A stretch of DNA of 64,000 nucleotides from Tenodera sinensis (Eukaryota; Arthropoda; Insecta; Mantodea; Mantidae). Shown piece after piece: positions 33,611-44,759 of the stretch. A program made the position numbers and the translations under genes. The notes under the pieces were generated by a model. The model made no database searches. It was not told the DNA's origin and worked only from the letters and a program-made list of their open reading frames with translations. The stretch's first letter is position 1. Each line of letters begins with the position of its first letter. The DNA is taken from the NCBI GenBank assembly GCA_030765045.1, contig CM060967.1:170883251-170947250 (forward strand), written 5' to 3'.

Positions 33611-34069
33611 ATATAAGATTTGCCTTTTTTAATATCTACTGTTTCTTTGTTGTATTGATATATTTAAAACGCTTTGGGGTTATCGGACTTGCTGAAACGT
33701 GGTAGAGAGAGAGAGAGAGAGCGCACAGGACAAGGCTGATATTTCTTTACAAAAGAGCCATGAAGATAAAGGCATGTGATCTCCCTTTTCTTATGGCTGC
33801 CTATACAAAAGGAGGTGCTCCAATCATGTAGACATTGAACTTGTCATGGCTGGGTGGACATGACCTCTGCCTACCTTATTTTGTGAAGGGACTCGTACAA
33901 AAAGCAAAACGAATCAATTAGGAAGTGCCTTGATGTGAAATTGTAGCATGGCTCAGTAGTTTATGATGCAACTCCAACTCGACCTGGGCGATTCAAAGGT
34001 GAACATGTTGCAAGAAAACCTATTAAACTATTCATTTGTCGCGCTACAACTATATCAAATTGCACGTTC
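33611..34069. other. unassigned sequence
   Basis: Short (GA)n near 33,703-33,720. Nothing else recognised. Confidence 0.4.
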
Positions 34070-34505
34070 AACTTCTTACTTTCTCCACTGCCTTCACTAT
34101 TGCATTCCACCTAAAAATTCGATGCAGAGGTTCCAGCGGAAGTACACGTTTTGAGACCCCCTGAATAAAAAAACTCAAAAACAAAATACTGGTTACACAC
34201 AGAACTTGGTACAGGTGTAAGTTCAAACATGCGACATGAAGATTTACAAGAAAATTCTCACACTCCAAGCTACCTTTTGCATGAGATATGCTTCGTTAGT
34301 TTTGGTTTTTCTAAAGATTAAAATATCACATGTTTAAGATATTTATACGATAATTATAAAACGTACTTATATATCTTCTTATAGTTCTCTTCATTCTGAA
34401 GGAATTTTACATAATTAGCTGAACTTTAAGAGACAGACAAAATCTTAAACCACAAACATATAGATCTCGTCAGAGCACACAATTTATCTCAAAGGACTTT
34501 TTTTT
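34070..34505 (-). mobile_element. element A copy
   Basis: Minus-strand copy from 'cttactttctccactgcc' through 'attaaaatatcacatgttta' to 'atagatctcgtcagagcaca'. The internal CA site is absent or deleted. Confidence 0.65.
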
Positions 34506-34605
34506 AGTGTTAACCATTTTCGAGATAACTTTATTGACTTGAATTTTCAAACACTACAAAGTCGCTATTAGTTTTTTCTAGTGGACACGTAAAGAGCTAC
34601 AGATC

Positions 34606-34930
34606 CTATTTACAGAGACATGGACCTTTTCTAAGAAAGCTGCATTTGGTTTCAGGGGAACTCAAAACATATTTCTGATGAAATCTCTCGATACAAAATT
34701 TTAGAGTGAAATACACTTCCACTAAGAGTAAAGAAAGTATGTCTCTTTTCGTATTCAGGGGCTTCAAAACATGTATTTCACATGAAATCTCGATACAACA
34801 TGTTAGGGTGAAATACGCTTCCACGTAAGTACGCGGTAACGAAAGTATAAAGTTTTATTTTTGTATTCAGGGGGCCTCAAAACACGTATTTCCGGTGAAA
34901 GTTCGGTACCTATGGAATACAATATTTGCT
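34606..34930 (+). repeat. element A right end present three times in tandem
   Basis: Three consecutive ~125 bp units each run 'ttcaggg...cctcaaaacatatttc...gaaatctcgatac...gggtgaaatacacttcc...gaaagta'. They start near 34,655, 34,752 and 34,866. Each unit equals the last part of element A. Confidence 0.65.
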
Positions 34931-35029
34931 CTTGTTGCTGGGAGGCGCCCAAACAGACATATTTGGTATGAAACCTCGGTCTACAATGACAACACTTGCC
35001 CCGGTACGGACGCTGTTACATCAATACGG

Positions 35030-35300
35030 AGTTGATGCAGAGCAAACAATGGTCGAGGAAAAGGAAATGAGGTAGGGAAGGGAGGAGACGGAGATTCGCG
35101 AATCGAGCCACAAAAAACAAGTGCGACTGGCCGTCGAACTCGCGTTGCTTGGCAACTCTCCCAAGGCTAACCAGGCCTTAGTGCAGCGAGCGACGTTATG
35201 CCCGCCCGGGTAAATATAGCGGCCGCAACTGACGTCAGAGCATTGCCAACATTGTCACGAAACAACTGCCCATACTATACTTAGCCACCGGAAGAGCAAA
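35030..35300. promoter_or_regulatory. GC-rich promoter-like patch with X-box, CRE and ETS motifs
   Basis: In AT-rich surroundings this patch holds GTTGCTTGGCAAC at 35,144-35,156, which fits the RFX X-box pattern. It also holds a perfect cAMP-response element TGACGTCA at 35,230-35,237 and CCGGAAG (ETS type) near 35,287-35,293. It also contains GCGGCCGC. No recognised gene starts nearby on either strand, so promoter activity is inference. Confidence 0.35.
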
Positions 35301-35734
35301 CATTCAAACCGGAACTCTGCACTAATTTTCTTTCGTCCGTCGTCTTTTACATCACGTGCGATATGAGTTTCCATATCTCCCATGGTTTTTATATAAGTTC
35401 TACTATGGAACAAATATTTGTACTCACCCTCAATTAATAGAAGTAATAAATCCCCCTCTCCCAATAAATCAAGGAGCTCGACATTTGTTTTATTTAATAC
35501 TTAACTTAAACAATGAGAGGTTGAAAATCTGACAGTACTTTTTTTCTTACAGTTGTAAGGTAGCTTAGATTTTTATTAGGTCCTATAGTTCAAGCGTACC
35601 TACATTTGATACAGTTAGGCCTAATAAGGTATGTTAGGAGTTGGAAACAATTATTCAATAGAAGAATCGAGTGCTATCTTTGTTAGTTTCTAGCACACAA
35701 ATGCACCCGTTTTATCAAAAACATAGCTTGATAA

Positions 35735-35870
35735 AACTTCGATGAGTAGAGCACCTGCCTGCAGTGCTAGGGGTTCCGGGTTCAATTCCCGGCAGGGGAT
35801 TAGGAATTTTTCTCCAGCCAAGATTATTCCTCATCCTTCCCTGAGTCTGGAAGTATGAATCAAAGTGTGA
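35735..35870 (+). mobile_element. SINE-1 copy, best preserved
   Basis: tRNA-like head with A-box-like GAGTAGAGCACCTGCCTGCA (35,743-35,762) and B box GGGTTCAATTCCC (35,778-35,790). The body then reads 'gattattcctcatccttccc' and 'ctggaagtatgaatcaaagt', ending in a GT repeat. It defines the family and shows that the GT tract is its 3' tail. Confidence 0.75.
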
Positions 35871-36030
35871 ATGTGTGTGTGTGCGTGCGCGCGCGCGTGT
35901 GTGTATGCATGTGTGTGTATGTGTGTATATGTGTGTGTATATGTGTGTATATGTGTGTATATGTGTGTGTGTATATGTGTGTGTATGTGTGTGTATGTGT
36001 GTGTATGTGTATGTGTGTGTGTGTGTATTC
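35868..36030 (+). repeat. (GT)n/(GTAT)n tail of SINE-1
   Basis: About 160 bp of GT with interspersed GTAT and a CGCG block, continuous with the SINE body. Confidence 0.95.
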
Positions 36031-36094
36031 AAAGTAGGTATAAAAACCCCAAAGATCGAAATGTGGAAATATAAAAAGAATGTTAGGTCGGAAA

Positions 36095-36410
36095 AAATTA
36101 TAGAAAACTATGCTCGTCCATTCCCTAGAGTCGTCCTCTGTGATCTAGGACTTCCCGAGGTTACGGGTTCAAACCCGGCGGAGAGCGATTCATTTTTTTC
36201 GGACGTAAAAAATCGTTAGCCTGCCTTCTTTCGGAAGGGAAGTAACGCCGGTGGTCCCGTGTCGTACATTTAGCTTGATAAAGAGGCCTGTGAAAACAAC
36301 TAAACGTCCTTTCACGCCCAATATACAATGAGACGCTGAGAACTACACCAGTCCATAAATAAAAACTCAATTTCTCTTCATAGTTAAGGGGCGATTAAAA
36401 ATCCCATCTC
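36095..36410 (+). mobile_element. SINE-7 copy
   Basis: tRNA-like segment with B box GGGTTCAAACCC (36,165-36,176). The body ends 'aaggggcgattaaaaatccc', a phrase also present at about 28,140-28,160. Target-site duplication not found. Confidence 0.45.
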
Positions 36411-36835
36411 ACCAGTGTTAAATGTATTAATTTCATAAGCCATCATCTCAGATATAGCTTAGGATACATTTACAGAACGTAAATTTCACGCATGTAGCTT
36501 TATACAACAAATTTACATATTAAGAAGATAGGCTTTGTTCTCAATTTACACCATTTTTTATGAAACTTTATCAGCAATTACCACATTATTGGCATTAATA
36601 TGGCTCTGAGGTTGTTTTAAATCCCAACATTTAATTTAGCTGTCCTCGTAGTTCCTGGTAAAACGAGTCATTAATACCAGAGAACATCGTTTGCAGAAAA
36701 AAACTGTTCAAAGCAAAAATTGGAGAAAACAAAACTTGTATTATACCTGCAAAGAAATGAACCACAAGGCTACAGAAGTTGCCATGCTTAGCTTACTTCT
36801 GATTTCAAAAGCACAACTTCCTCTAAATAAACAAA
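36411..36835. other. unassigned AT-rich sequence
   Basis: Nothing recognised. Confidence 0.45.
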
Positions 36836-36839
36836 ACCG

Positions 36840-37090
36840 GGTGTTTTTAGACTTCCGCGCAGAAAAACGTACCTATGGGTGTATTTATGAACAGCATAAT
36901 TAAAAAACGAAACGTCGGTTATGTACCAACACGAGGATTTGCAGCAAAATTCCCCTATCACAAACTAATCTTTACATGCAAACCTTTTCGCTATTTTTCA
37001 TTTTTTTTTAATTATAAAATTATCAAAATGCCACAAATTCAAGATATTTACATAACAAGTAAAACATATCCTAAATGTTTGTGATTAGCT
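36840..37090 (-). mobile_element. element A copy, decayed
   Basis: Minus-strand middle part: 'cagcataattaaaaaacgaa', 'caacacgaggatttgcagca', then 'acataacaagtaaaacatat'. Confidence 0.5.
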
Positions 37091-37099
37091 TATGAAGTC

Positions 37100-37148
37100 T
37101 CGGGCCCAAATGACCAAGCTGTCGACGGGACCTTAAACCCTACTCACT
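37100..37148 (+). repeat. short GGGCCC/GTCGAC motif, uninterrupted
   Basis: 'cgggcccaaatgaccaagct' followed by 'gtcgacgggaccttaaaccc'. Same motif without the insertion that splits the relative at 3,645-4,430. Confidence 0.55.
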
Positions 37149-37277
37149 CATAGCTTATGAAGTCAGGGTGAAATTTCGTGCAGTGTTGTATAGGATCGCA
37201 AAAATGTTAGAAGTCTATTCTGTAATGATGATTCCTTAAAGTATAATGGCTAAGTTATTATTATTATCATCATCGTT

Positions 37278-37406
<129 letters not shown>

Positions 37407-37529
37407 AGTTCTTTTTCTGCTACGTACATAATAGAGGTATTGTACGTTCACTAGAAATATACAGTTTCAGACACTCGCTGAATCTAAAACGAACATTTTT
37501 AGAAGAAGGGTGTCTGCGTGTGTTCAAGT

Positions 37530-37761
37530 TTTTTTGTAGTGCTTAACGCCCGCTTTTACTACATACGGCACCGCAGGCGGTGACACTGATGATACATGAA
37601 GCACCGGTGGAATGAGATGGCGGGGGAAACCGGAGAACCCAGAGGAAACCCGCCCCAGCGCCGCTTCGTTCACCACTAATCACACATGCGGTTACCTGGG
37701 ATCGAACCCGGGCCGCTTTGGTGAGAAGCGAATGGTCTAACCACTCGGCTATGGCATGACC
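37530..37761 (-). mobile_element. SINE-2 (short-tail) with 14 bp target-site duplication
   Basis: Minus-strand copy with A-box-like TAGCCGAGTGGTTAGACC (about 37,735-37,752) and B box GGTTCGATCCC (37,697-37,707). Flanked by perfect GCGTGTGTTCAAGT at 37,516-37,529 and 37,762-37,775. A fold-back SINE-3 follows 24 bp later. Confidence 0.85.
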
Positions 37762-37798
37762 GCGTGTGTTCAAGTCTGTCCATAAACAGACTGTTTGA

Positions 37799-38113
37799 GA
37801 GGTAGAACTGGAACTTAAAACATTCAATGCCACAGCTGGGATTTGAACCACAGACCCTGCTCTTACCAGGCGGACGCTCTAACCACTGAGCTATTGTGAC
37901 AAACTGCCAGAATGACATTGAATTGTCAAATCGGGTCGTATTTTTCCCGGTAAACCACAAAGGCAGTCTCACATCAGAGACAAATTACCCCAATGGTGAC
38001 TTACTATAAGTACTTTATATCCCAGGGTTAAATAACCTTCACATGGTAATTATTATTTATTTATGCCAATACCAACAGTAGGTTAGTTGGCATAAATAAA
38101 TAATAATTAGACA
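37799..38113 (-). mobile_element. SINE-3 copy, left arm plus tail remnant
   Basis: Left arm complete on the minus strand: A box TAGCTCAGTGGTTAGAGC near 37,879-37,896 and B box GGTTCAAATCC near 37,845-37,855. The right arm is deleted down to its tail ('gttggcataaataaataata', 38,088-38,107). Confidence 0.75.
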
Positions 38114-38249
38114 ATGATGTGTTTTAAAGTTACTCAGTCATAAACTCCTTCTTAATTCCACACAGGAACACACCCTGAAAGAGACTTCATCACACTCGCG
38201 CATTTCCTGTGCCGATGTCCAGAAGAAGAAACAAAAAACAAACACTTAG

Positions 38250-38665
38250 CATGTGAGAAAAATATAGATAAGTGCTGCAAAATTCAAAGCAATGACAAAG
38301 AATATTTCGGAAATGATTAACTCTGCAAAAGAACTTATTTGACATAAATCGTGTGCTTTGATGAGACCTAGTTTTCTGTGTAGTAAGATTTTGTCCATCA
38401 TTTATCAGCCATGCTGAGGACTGCAGAACTTATTCCCCAAAACTCAAGATATATCTATAATTTCATTTCTCATGAAAATGTCTTAAACATATTGATTTTA
38501 GTCAAAATTACTAGAGCCATTTTTGAAAAAATCAAAATTTCGAAAACTCCTCTATGTAAAGGGCAGTTTAGAATGTGGAACATACTGACTTCGGTATTTA
38601 ACTAACTTTTCCTTTATGAATTATACTGTTCACACACGCACGGACCTTTTTCTTAATTCCTCCTT
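38250..38665 (+). mobile_element. element A copy
   Basis: 'gaatatttcggaaatgatta' through 'aaattactagagccattttt' to 'tatactgttcacacacgcac'. The right end is missing. Confidence 0.6.
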
Positions 38666-38734
38666 GTGAATTGTCGATTGCAAATTTTCTGAACACGGCA
38701 CAGTAGAAATTTGTCAAAACCATGCAAGGTTGGA

Positions 38735-38830
38735 CAGTGTAGAGTGAGACAGGGAAATTCAATGCCACAATTGGGATTTGAACCACGGATCTACCGGTTA
38801 CCGTCCGGCTGCTGCCTACCCTGTCCTACA
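38735..38830 (-). mobile_element. SINE-3 related tRNA-like fragment
   Basis: 'aaattcaatgccacaattgg' and 'gatttgaaccacggatctac' match the SINE-3 left arm. The rest differs, so it may be a relative. Confidence 0.5.
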
Positions 38831-39365
38831 CAACATTTATTCCATACAGCCTTATTGCATCACACTAACCCAGGCGATAATATAAATTCATTCATTATTT
38901 TCACTCTTATTGTTAGGCACATTTACAAATAACTATTAATTTCTCGGGCTGCCCCTGAATTCATCAAATTGTAAACAACACTGCCTATGGGCGATAATGG
39001 TTCTGTTTAGGCGGCGGACATTAAGTTGTATATTAAATACATGCGGTAAAAGATAAAAATCAGAAATGCCTCTAACATGCGACTTGGAAAAGAACATGCA
39101 GTAATTATATAAAAGTGCGTCGATATTTCATAACGTACTTGAGTAAGTGTAGAGAAATGCCGTACTGCCCGCCATCTGTTGTCGGACGAAAGAACTGCTT
39201 CAATAGCGCCTCTTCGGGACACAGCCAGCGAAAGTTCGGCAGTTCGCCAACCAACCGACAAACTAAGTCCCAGCAGGAAATCGTTTGAAACACATGGTGT
39301 TAGTTTAACATATTTTAAGGATGAGAGTAATGGTGTCAATCCTGTTGTTACACCACAGATCGGAT
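38831..39365. other. unassigned sequence
   Basis: GC-richer part around 39,160-39,260 ('cgccatctgttgtcggacga') has a 180-codon minus frame extending 39,007-39,549. No domain recognised. Confidence 0.35.
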
Positions 39366-39373
39366 TGTGACTT

Positions 39374-39410
39374 ACAGTAGAACCTCTCTTAATCAAAACT
39401 GCGGAGGGAG
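39374..39410. mobile_element. possible pogo/Tigger-type terminus
   Basis: 'acagtagaacctctcttaat' resembles the CAGTAGAACC start of pogo/Tigger terminal repeats. No partner terminus was seen within reach. Confidence 0.25.
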
Positions 39411-39479
39411 CAGAAAGAAAGAATGAACGAAAAAGTACGGCATGCTCAAATTCGCGATATTCGTTTGCACGCACCAACC

Positions 39480-39810
39480 AAGATCTTTTGTGACTATGTC
39501 CCTGAGGAGGATCCCTCGAGAGGAAGGGGTGAGATGAGAGGAAACACAAAGCAGGGACCAGGGTCCCTACGGTTTACAGATTGAGACTTCCCCGTGTCAG
39601 TTCGTACAAACGCCCCCCCCCCCTACCCCCACCCCTCCGGGTTTACACATCCCACTGGGGAGAATTCCCCCGATCCGCAGGACGTGGATTTACAGAGAGC
39701 ATATTTCCTGCTGCACAACGCCGAGACTCCCTTCGACACATGAAGGGGATGAAGGTGAAATGGAGGGATGTGATTATCCTTTGCAACATTCGGTCAGGGA
39801 TAACCCCCTA
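39480..39810 (-). mobile_element. SINE-6 copy, C-rich and diverged
   Basis: Segments 'ggggtgagatgagaggaaac', 'tgctgcacaacgccgagact' and 'atggagggatgtgattatcc' follow the SINE-6 order. Interrupted by C-runs near 39,612-39,635. Confidence 0.5.
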
Positions 39811-40431
39811 GGGGGGAGGCGCAGGGGAGAGGGGAACCGGTGTACGAGCCCCTATTGGGTATTATATCTGTAGTCGTTAGGGACCTCGCCCTCTGCTGTC
39901 GTCTCTCCTCAGTCCGACCACCCTTCATACCCTCCGAGGGACCGCCCCCCCCCCCTTGGTAGTCCTTCCTAAGGGTCACAGAAGCTTCCCGGTCTCACAC
40001 GAGAAAATGGGGTGTAATTATACCAAATTTCATAATAATCGTTTCAGCCAATAATGAGTAGAAATATCAACATTGGCATTCATAGACACAAAAATATTGG
40101 GATTTTTGGCTTGTTATTTGACCAAACAGAAAATAATTGCTACTATTTTGCTGCACGCCTGTAGATACCCGAGCTTCTTGTAGTGGGCAGAGGAAGTGCA
40201 ATGAACAGAACCTACAAACAATACGTCCGGCGCCGCCGCCGCCGCCGTACAGAAAACAAACATTTGGAACGGAACTGCAGGAAACAAAAGAAAAGAAGCC
40301 ACGTGTCTCTCTGTGTCTGTCACAAATGCTAAAAACATCGCCGCAGCAGCAGCAGCGCAGCACTCGCATAACCTTTAACTACGCGTTAGTCACTATACTC
40401 ATAAAAATAGGCGTTACTTTTAGATGACTTT
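39811..40431. other. unassigned sequence, partly GC-rich
   Basis: Includes a C-run near 39,945-39,956 and a (GCC)n stretch near 40,230-40,244. Not recognised. Confidence 0.4.
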
Positions 40432-41305
40432 CTCTACTCACTCATTTCTACAAACACATTTCATTGTAGGCACAAGATGGATAGAGGTAACCGGATCGAT
40501 AGTCAGATATATGCTAGTCTTGAAATTCTGTATTTTTTCCATGACGCCGCGGCAAACAACTGAATAGTGGCAACAAAATCATCACGACTGCTTTTCTCTT
40601 TACGTTTCTTTTTTCTTACTATTACGTTCATTATCGTTGAAATTGCTCTAATCTTACCCATGTATATTCCCTTTTATATCAAATATGATACTTTGAACAA
40701 TTACAAGAACATTAATTTTATTTTGGCTCAAGCTAAACAAAAGACCTTTACCCGAAATAAATTGTGTTTTACAACGAGATTTAAATGTTTGTATAGTAAG
40801 TTTTGTCTGTTTACTGGTTATACAAAATGATACAAAACTCCTGAATGAACAGCTTTTCACTGGCTATTCCCCGAAAGTTGAAGATAAACGTTTAGTTTTT
40901 CATGCAAATACATATTTGATCTTAATGGTTTGTAGTTAAAATGGTTAGAGCCAAATTTTAGAAAATCAAAAATTTCTAGAACTTTTTATGTAACGGTGGC
41001 TTGAGATGAGAGAATTTTCCAGAAAATCTTCGTGTTACATCTTTAGAACATCCTGGACATCCAAGTGTTGTACTTCACCGACTTTTCATTTGAGTTATTC
41101 TGTACGCACACGCGCACACCACAGAGAGGGAGAGAGGGGCGGGGGGGGGGGCAGACTTTTTTTTTGTGAAAGTGACCTTTTTTAAGATTCAGGGGGCCCC
41201 AAAACATGTAGGTATTGCCGGTGAAATCTCCATATTGAATTTTTAATTTCTGGGTGTAATACAATACCTCCCCTACTACCTACATACGTAGATGAAGAAG
41301 TAAAA
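40432..41305 (+). mobile_element. element A, near full length
   Basis: From 'gactttctctactcactcat' to the degenerate end 'gatgaagaagtaaaa'. The internal repeat site (41,103-41,160) holds mixed CA, GA and poly-G sequence. Interior has no substantial reading frame. Confidence 0.7.
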
Positions 41306-41458
41306 ATAAGAATAATAAAAAGAAAATGCGCAAAATTACGGAAATCATAGAATATGAGAGATGGATCAAGCAATAAGTGTGTGTTACCAGAGAGGGTTCT
41401 GATGATCAAAGGTAAAGCGCATGTTAACCAGTAGAGTAATACAATAATACCCAACTAC

Positions 41459-41987
41459 TGTGACGCCGGGCGCGGCGCAAAACAAGGGATTGTCACAGCT
41501 AAGCTACTTCACACCACCTACCAGGCACCCACAGCACTCACGCGAGTGAGTAGTGACCAACAACAATGCAGCGGCAACACTAAGGGTTTCCGGAGCCATC
41601 AAGAAAGATTTGGCTGCGTCATCGCGGGCGCGTTTGTGCAAGTCGAGAAAGATCCATATGAAGTCGTCCCTTCTATATAAGGAGGCGAGGAAGCAGCAGA
41701 GTGGGAGAGACAGGAGTCAGTCAGTGTGTCAGTATGTAGACAGTTGTGTGTGTGCCGGCGCGTCGTAAAGAAGATTTAACGAGCGTCGAGTTATTGTACT
41801 GTCGGAGCTAGTGTATCTGAGACAGAGAAAGTAAATAAAGACACTGAAAGGACTGAATCAAGGTTAAGCGAAGTAAACAGTTGTGAGTTGTAATATCATG
41901 AAAGACAAGAGAACTCTGTATTTCTGCAAACGTTTACAAGACAAAGTGATAGAAAAGTAAAGGGGCGGATTTTGTCATTTTGTCGCA
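41459..41987 (+). mobile_element. LTR of a retrotransposon
   Basis: A 529 bp segment beginning TGTGAC and ending GTCGCA (near-inverted ends), with TATATAA at 41,674-41,680 and AATAAA at 41,834-41,839. This is the order U3 promoter then polyadenylation signal. It lies immediately before a primer-binding site. The second LTR and any gag or pol were not found, so it is the 5' end of a truncated element. Superfamily not decided. Confidence 0.7.
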
Positions 41988-41988
41988 C

Positions 41989-42009
41989 TGGTGTCAGGAG
42001 TGGGATTCG
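41989..42009 (+). mobile_element. primer-binding site for tRNA-Leu
   Basis: TGGTGTCAGGAGTGGGATTC plus one base is complementary to the 3' end of tRNA-Leu(CAA): CCA end, discriminator A, acceptor arm TCCTGAC and T-arm. It lies one base after the proposed LTR end. The tRNA identity is from knowledge of insect tRNA-Leu. Confidence 0.7.
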
Positions 42010-42860
42010 TCCAATTGGCCATTTGTTACAGTATTGTCGCGGCGGCCGCGGGCGAAGGAGATACGTATCTATAGTGTTGGCTACTCAACAATGTTGGCTC
42101 ACAACAAACGCCGTTACATACAGTTCTAGAAACTTTCGAGTGCGAGAACTTGTTTACAAGGAAAGCCGAGAAATGTCCTTTTTTCAGAAAAATCGCCATT
42201 AATTGGGAGACTATGAAAGCGAGTCGGCACAAATCGAGTAGTTGGGTTAGTTTAACCTCAGACTTGAGTTATGCAGTGTTTGCAAAGCTTGTGTCAAGGT
42301 TACGATACAACAGAACAGCTGGAGTTGCAAGGTTACGAGTTGTGAATTGTGATTCAGTTTTAAAGTGACAAAAAGTGACTGGACTTGTCAATATGCACAG
42401 AACATGTTGCAGGTTCATATTGAAGGAACGTCATGTTCAAAACCAAGCAATATAGGTAATACACTCTCCGAGGTAAGGCGGTTTAAAACGTAATAAATCT
42501 CCAGTTTGTACCGTACTTAAAAAACGAGAGTTAGGAAAGAGTTTATGTTGTGCGCTGTGAGGCGAGATTGCCTGGAATTAGATTACCTACAGCTCGTCAC
42601 CGCTCGCTTTCGTTACGGCGGCTGAGCAATTAAGGAAGCGAGTGACGCACAAATGAAAATGACATTTCTCTGACCCAGGTTTTCACTTTCGCAGCTACTA
42701 ACTGCATTTCTTTAATACTAATGTGCTTCAAACGCCCCGCGTTACCGCAACAAGCTGGTTAACTGCATTTACGGCACCACAAGCAATCGCTACTCGTCTA
42801 CTAACATCGAGTTCATTTCGTGAATATACAACTTAATCAGGCATTACAGCTCGGAGTGAG
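42010..42860. other. LTR-element leader or unassigned sequence
   Basis: Follows the primer-binding site, so at least the start is retrotransposon leader. No gag-like, protease or reverse transcriptase motif was found. Only short frames. Confidence 0.4.
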
Positions 42861-42869
42861 CCTTGGCCT

Positions 42870-43332
42870 TGACTACTAGATGTCTCTGCTATAATCCTAC
42901 ATCCTCGGTCCCTAATGGCCATCAGATCCTCCTCCACGAGTAAAGTCTTCCCTTCCACATTTTCTTTGGCAGTCTGTTGTCATCCATCCCAGCCATCTTA
43001 GTCTTTGAGACTATAAATCTAATGTATCCTAGCCATTATTACATCATTCAGCTTCTGGTTAGTATGAATTCTCCATGTGCTTTCATCCTAATGTTTCTAA
43101 GTATTTTTCTTTGGAAGGATCTAAGGGCATTAACATGAGCAAGAGTTAGGGACCATGCCTCTGAGCCATATGTAACAATGGGCCTAATAAGAGTCCTGCA
43201 GACTTTCACCTTGGATTTACAAGAAATTTGCCTATTTCTAAGGAGGAATGAATTTGCATGATAGGCTTGGTTTCTGGCCCGAATCCATTCTCTAATTATA
43301 TCATGCATCAGCTTATCTGATTTATTTAGCAT
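42870..43332 (-). pseudogene. LINE reverse transcriptase C-terminal remnant
   Basis: Minus strand encodes LCKSKVKVCRTLIRPIVTYG-like sequence (SKVKVCRTLIRPIVTYGSEA) and then FQRKILRNI. These are the conserved region after the RT thumb in many non-LTR elements (TLIRPVLTYGSE...W, FERKILR). Further on, decayed 'GWDG...PKENVEGK' recalls the WLGHV...PKK block. Stops beyond 43,048 show it is dead. Clade uncertain. Confidence 0.7.
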
Positions 43333-43429
43333 GCCAAGATATTTAAAACTAGAAAGCCTTCAAATGATTTACCATTGCTATTCAAGTTATGTAGAGGTCC
43401 TTTATCTGGTAAAGGAGAAATCACTAGGT

Positions 43430-43635
43430 AATGTTTGAGAGGTAGAATTGGAACTGAAAAATTCAATGCCATAGCTGGAATTTGAACCACAGAACCTCCG
43501 CTTACCAAGGCGGGTGCTCTAGCCATTAAGCTACTGTGACAACCTGCCAGAATGACATTGAATTCTCCAACATGTTTAAAAACACACAACAGTTAGTTTG
43601 TTGGCATAAATAAATAAACAAATAAATAAACAAAT
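43430..43635 (-). mobile_element. SINE-3 deletion copy with target-site duplication
   Basis: Left arm (minus-strand A box near 43,520-43,537, B box near 43,482-43,492) is joined directly to the right-arm tail ('gtttaaaaacacacaacagt'). Flanks AATCACTAGGT (43,419-43,429) and AATCACTACGT (43,636-43,646), 10 of 11 matching. Confidence 0.75.
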
Positions 43636-43794
43636 AATCACTACGTCCTTTGTTTTATTTTCATTCACAATAAGTCCAACTTGTTTTGCACACCCTTCCA
43701 AATATACAACTTCTATTTACCAATCACCTTCACTACAGATACTTAAGCTGATCCAAGCTTTCTTTAACAACAGTTATTGCCAGTTTTCACTTTC

Positions 43795-44276
43795 TCTTAT
43801 GTGTATAGTAGTACTGCAATGCATCCAAAAAATTGATGTCAAGATTTCACTAAAATACACGTTCTGAAGTCCCCAGAACCCTCTACCCAAAAATAACTTT
43901 TATAAAAAGGTCCATATGTCTATGGACAGCATAACTCAAAAACGGTAAGTTGGTTAAATACCAAATTTGTTATTTAAGCTGATTTTTCAAGGGTGCAACA
44001 CAAAGATTTTGCATTACCCTTTGCATGAAAAATTTAGAATCACTAACAATTTTGATTAAAATATCATATGTTTAAGATATTATTATAACAAATGAAATGC
44101 ATACGTTGAATTTTCTGGGAATTTCTCCAGAAGTGTTCTTTATTCTGGATGACTTTTGCATGACTTTTAAACCGTATGAGATGGATGGGATGGACGGAGT
44201 TTAAAGGCCTGTCGACAACTAGGTCATTTGGGCCCACCGTAAGAGATCGATCTTACTGCACAAAAGATGTAGATCT
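43795..44276 (-). mobile_element. element A, right part, split by later insertions
   Basis: Minus-strand copy from 'cactttctcttatgtgt' through 'cagcataactcaaaaacggt' to 'gatgtagatct'. It carries an insertion of the GGGCCC/GTCGAC motif at about 44,190-44,237. Its left part appears at 45,695-46,025. Confidence 0.6.
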
Positions 44277-44277
44277 T

Positions 44278-44740
44278 TGAGAGGTAGAACTGGAACTTAA
44301 AAATTCAGTGCCACAGCTGGGATTTGAACCACAGACCTTCCATTTACCAGGTGGCTGCTCTAACCATTGAGCTACTGTGACAATCTGCCAGAATGGCATT
44401 GAATTCTCAAATCATAACCATAACTATCTGAAGGTTATTTAATCCTGGGATATAAAGTACTTACAATAGTAAGTCACCATTGGGGTAATTTGTCTCTGAT
44501 GTGAGACTGCCTTTGTGGTTTACCAGGAGAAATACGAACTGGTTTGAGAATTCAATGCCATTCTGGCAGATTGTCACAGCAGCTCAATGGTTAGAGCAGC
44601 CACCTGGTAAGCGGAAGGTCTGTGGTTCAAATCCCAGCTGAGGCATTGAATTTTTAAGTTCCAGTTCTACCTCTCAAACTTTGCCCACACAGGCTTGTGT
44701 GTTTAAAAACACCAACAGTTTGTTGGCATAAATAAATAAT
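44278..44740. mobile_element. SINE-3 inverted dimer, complete, with target-site duplication
   Basis: Left arm tRNA-like on minus (A box about 44,359-44,376, B box 44,325-44,335). Right arm on plus (A box TAGCTC-like CAGCTCAATGGTTAGAGC 44,580-44,597, B box GGTTCAAATCC 44,624-44,634). The arms (about 135 bp each) are inverted copies around a ~120 bp centre. Only the right arm has the AT-rich tail. Flanks GATGTAGATCTT (44,266-44,277) and GATGTAGATTTT (44,741-44,752). Confidence 0.85.
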
Positions 44741-44759
44741 GATGTAGATTTTGTTAGTT

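Noticed and set aside
39007..39549. 180-codon minus-strand gene
   Set aside because: No domain, and the frame spans a probable transposon terminus and SINE-6 start, so it is likely chance.
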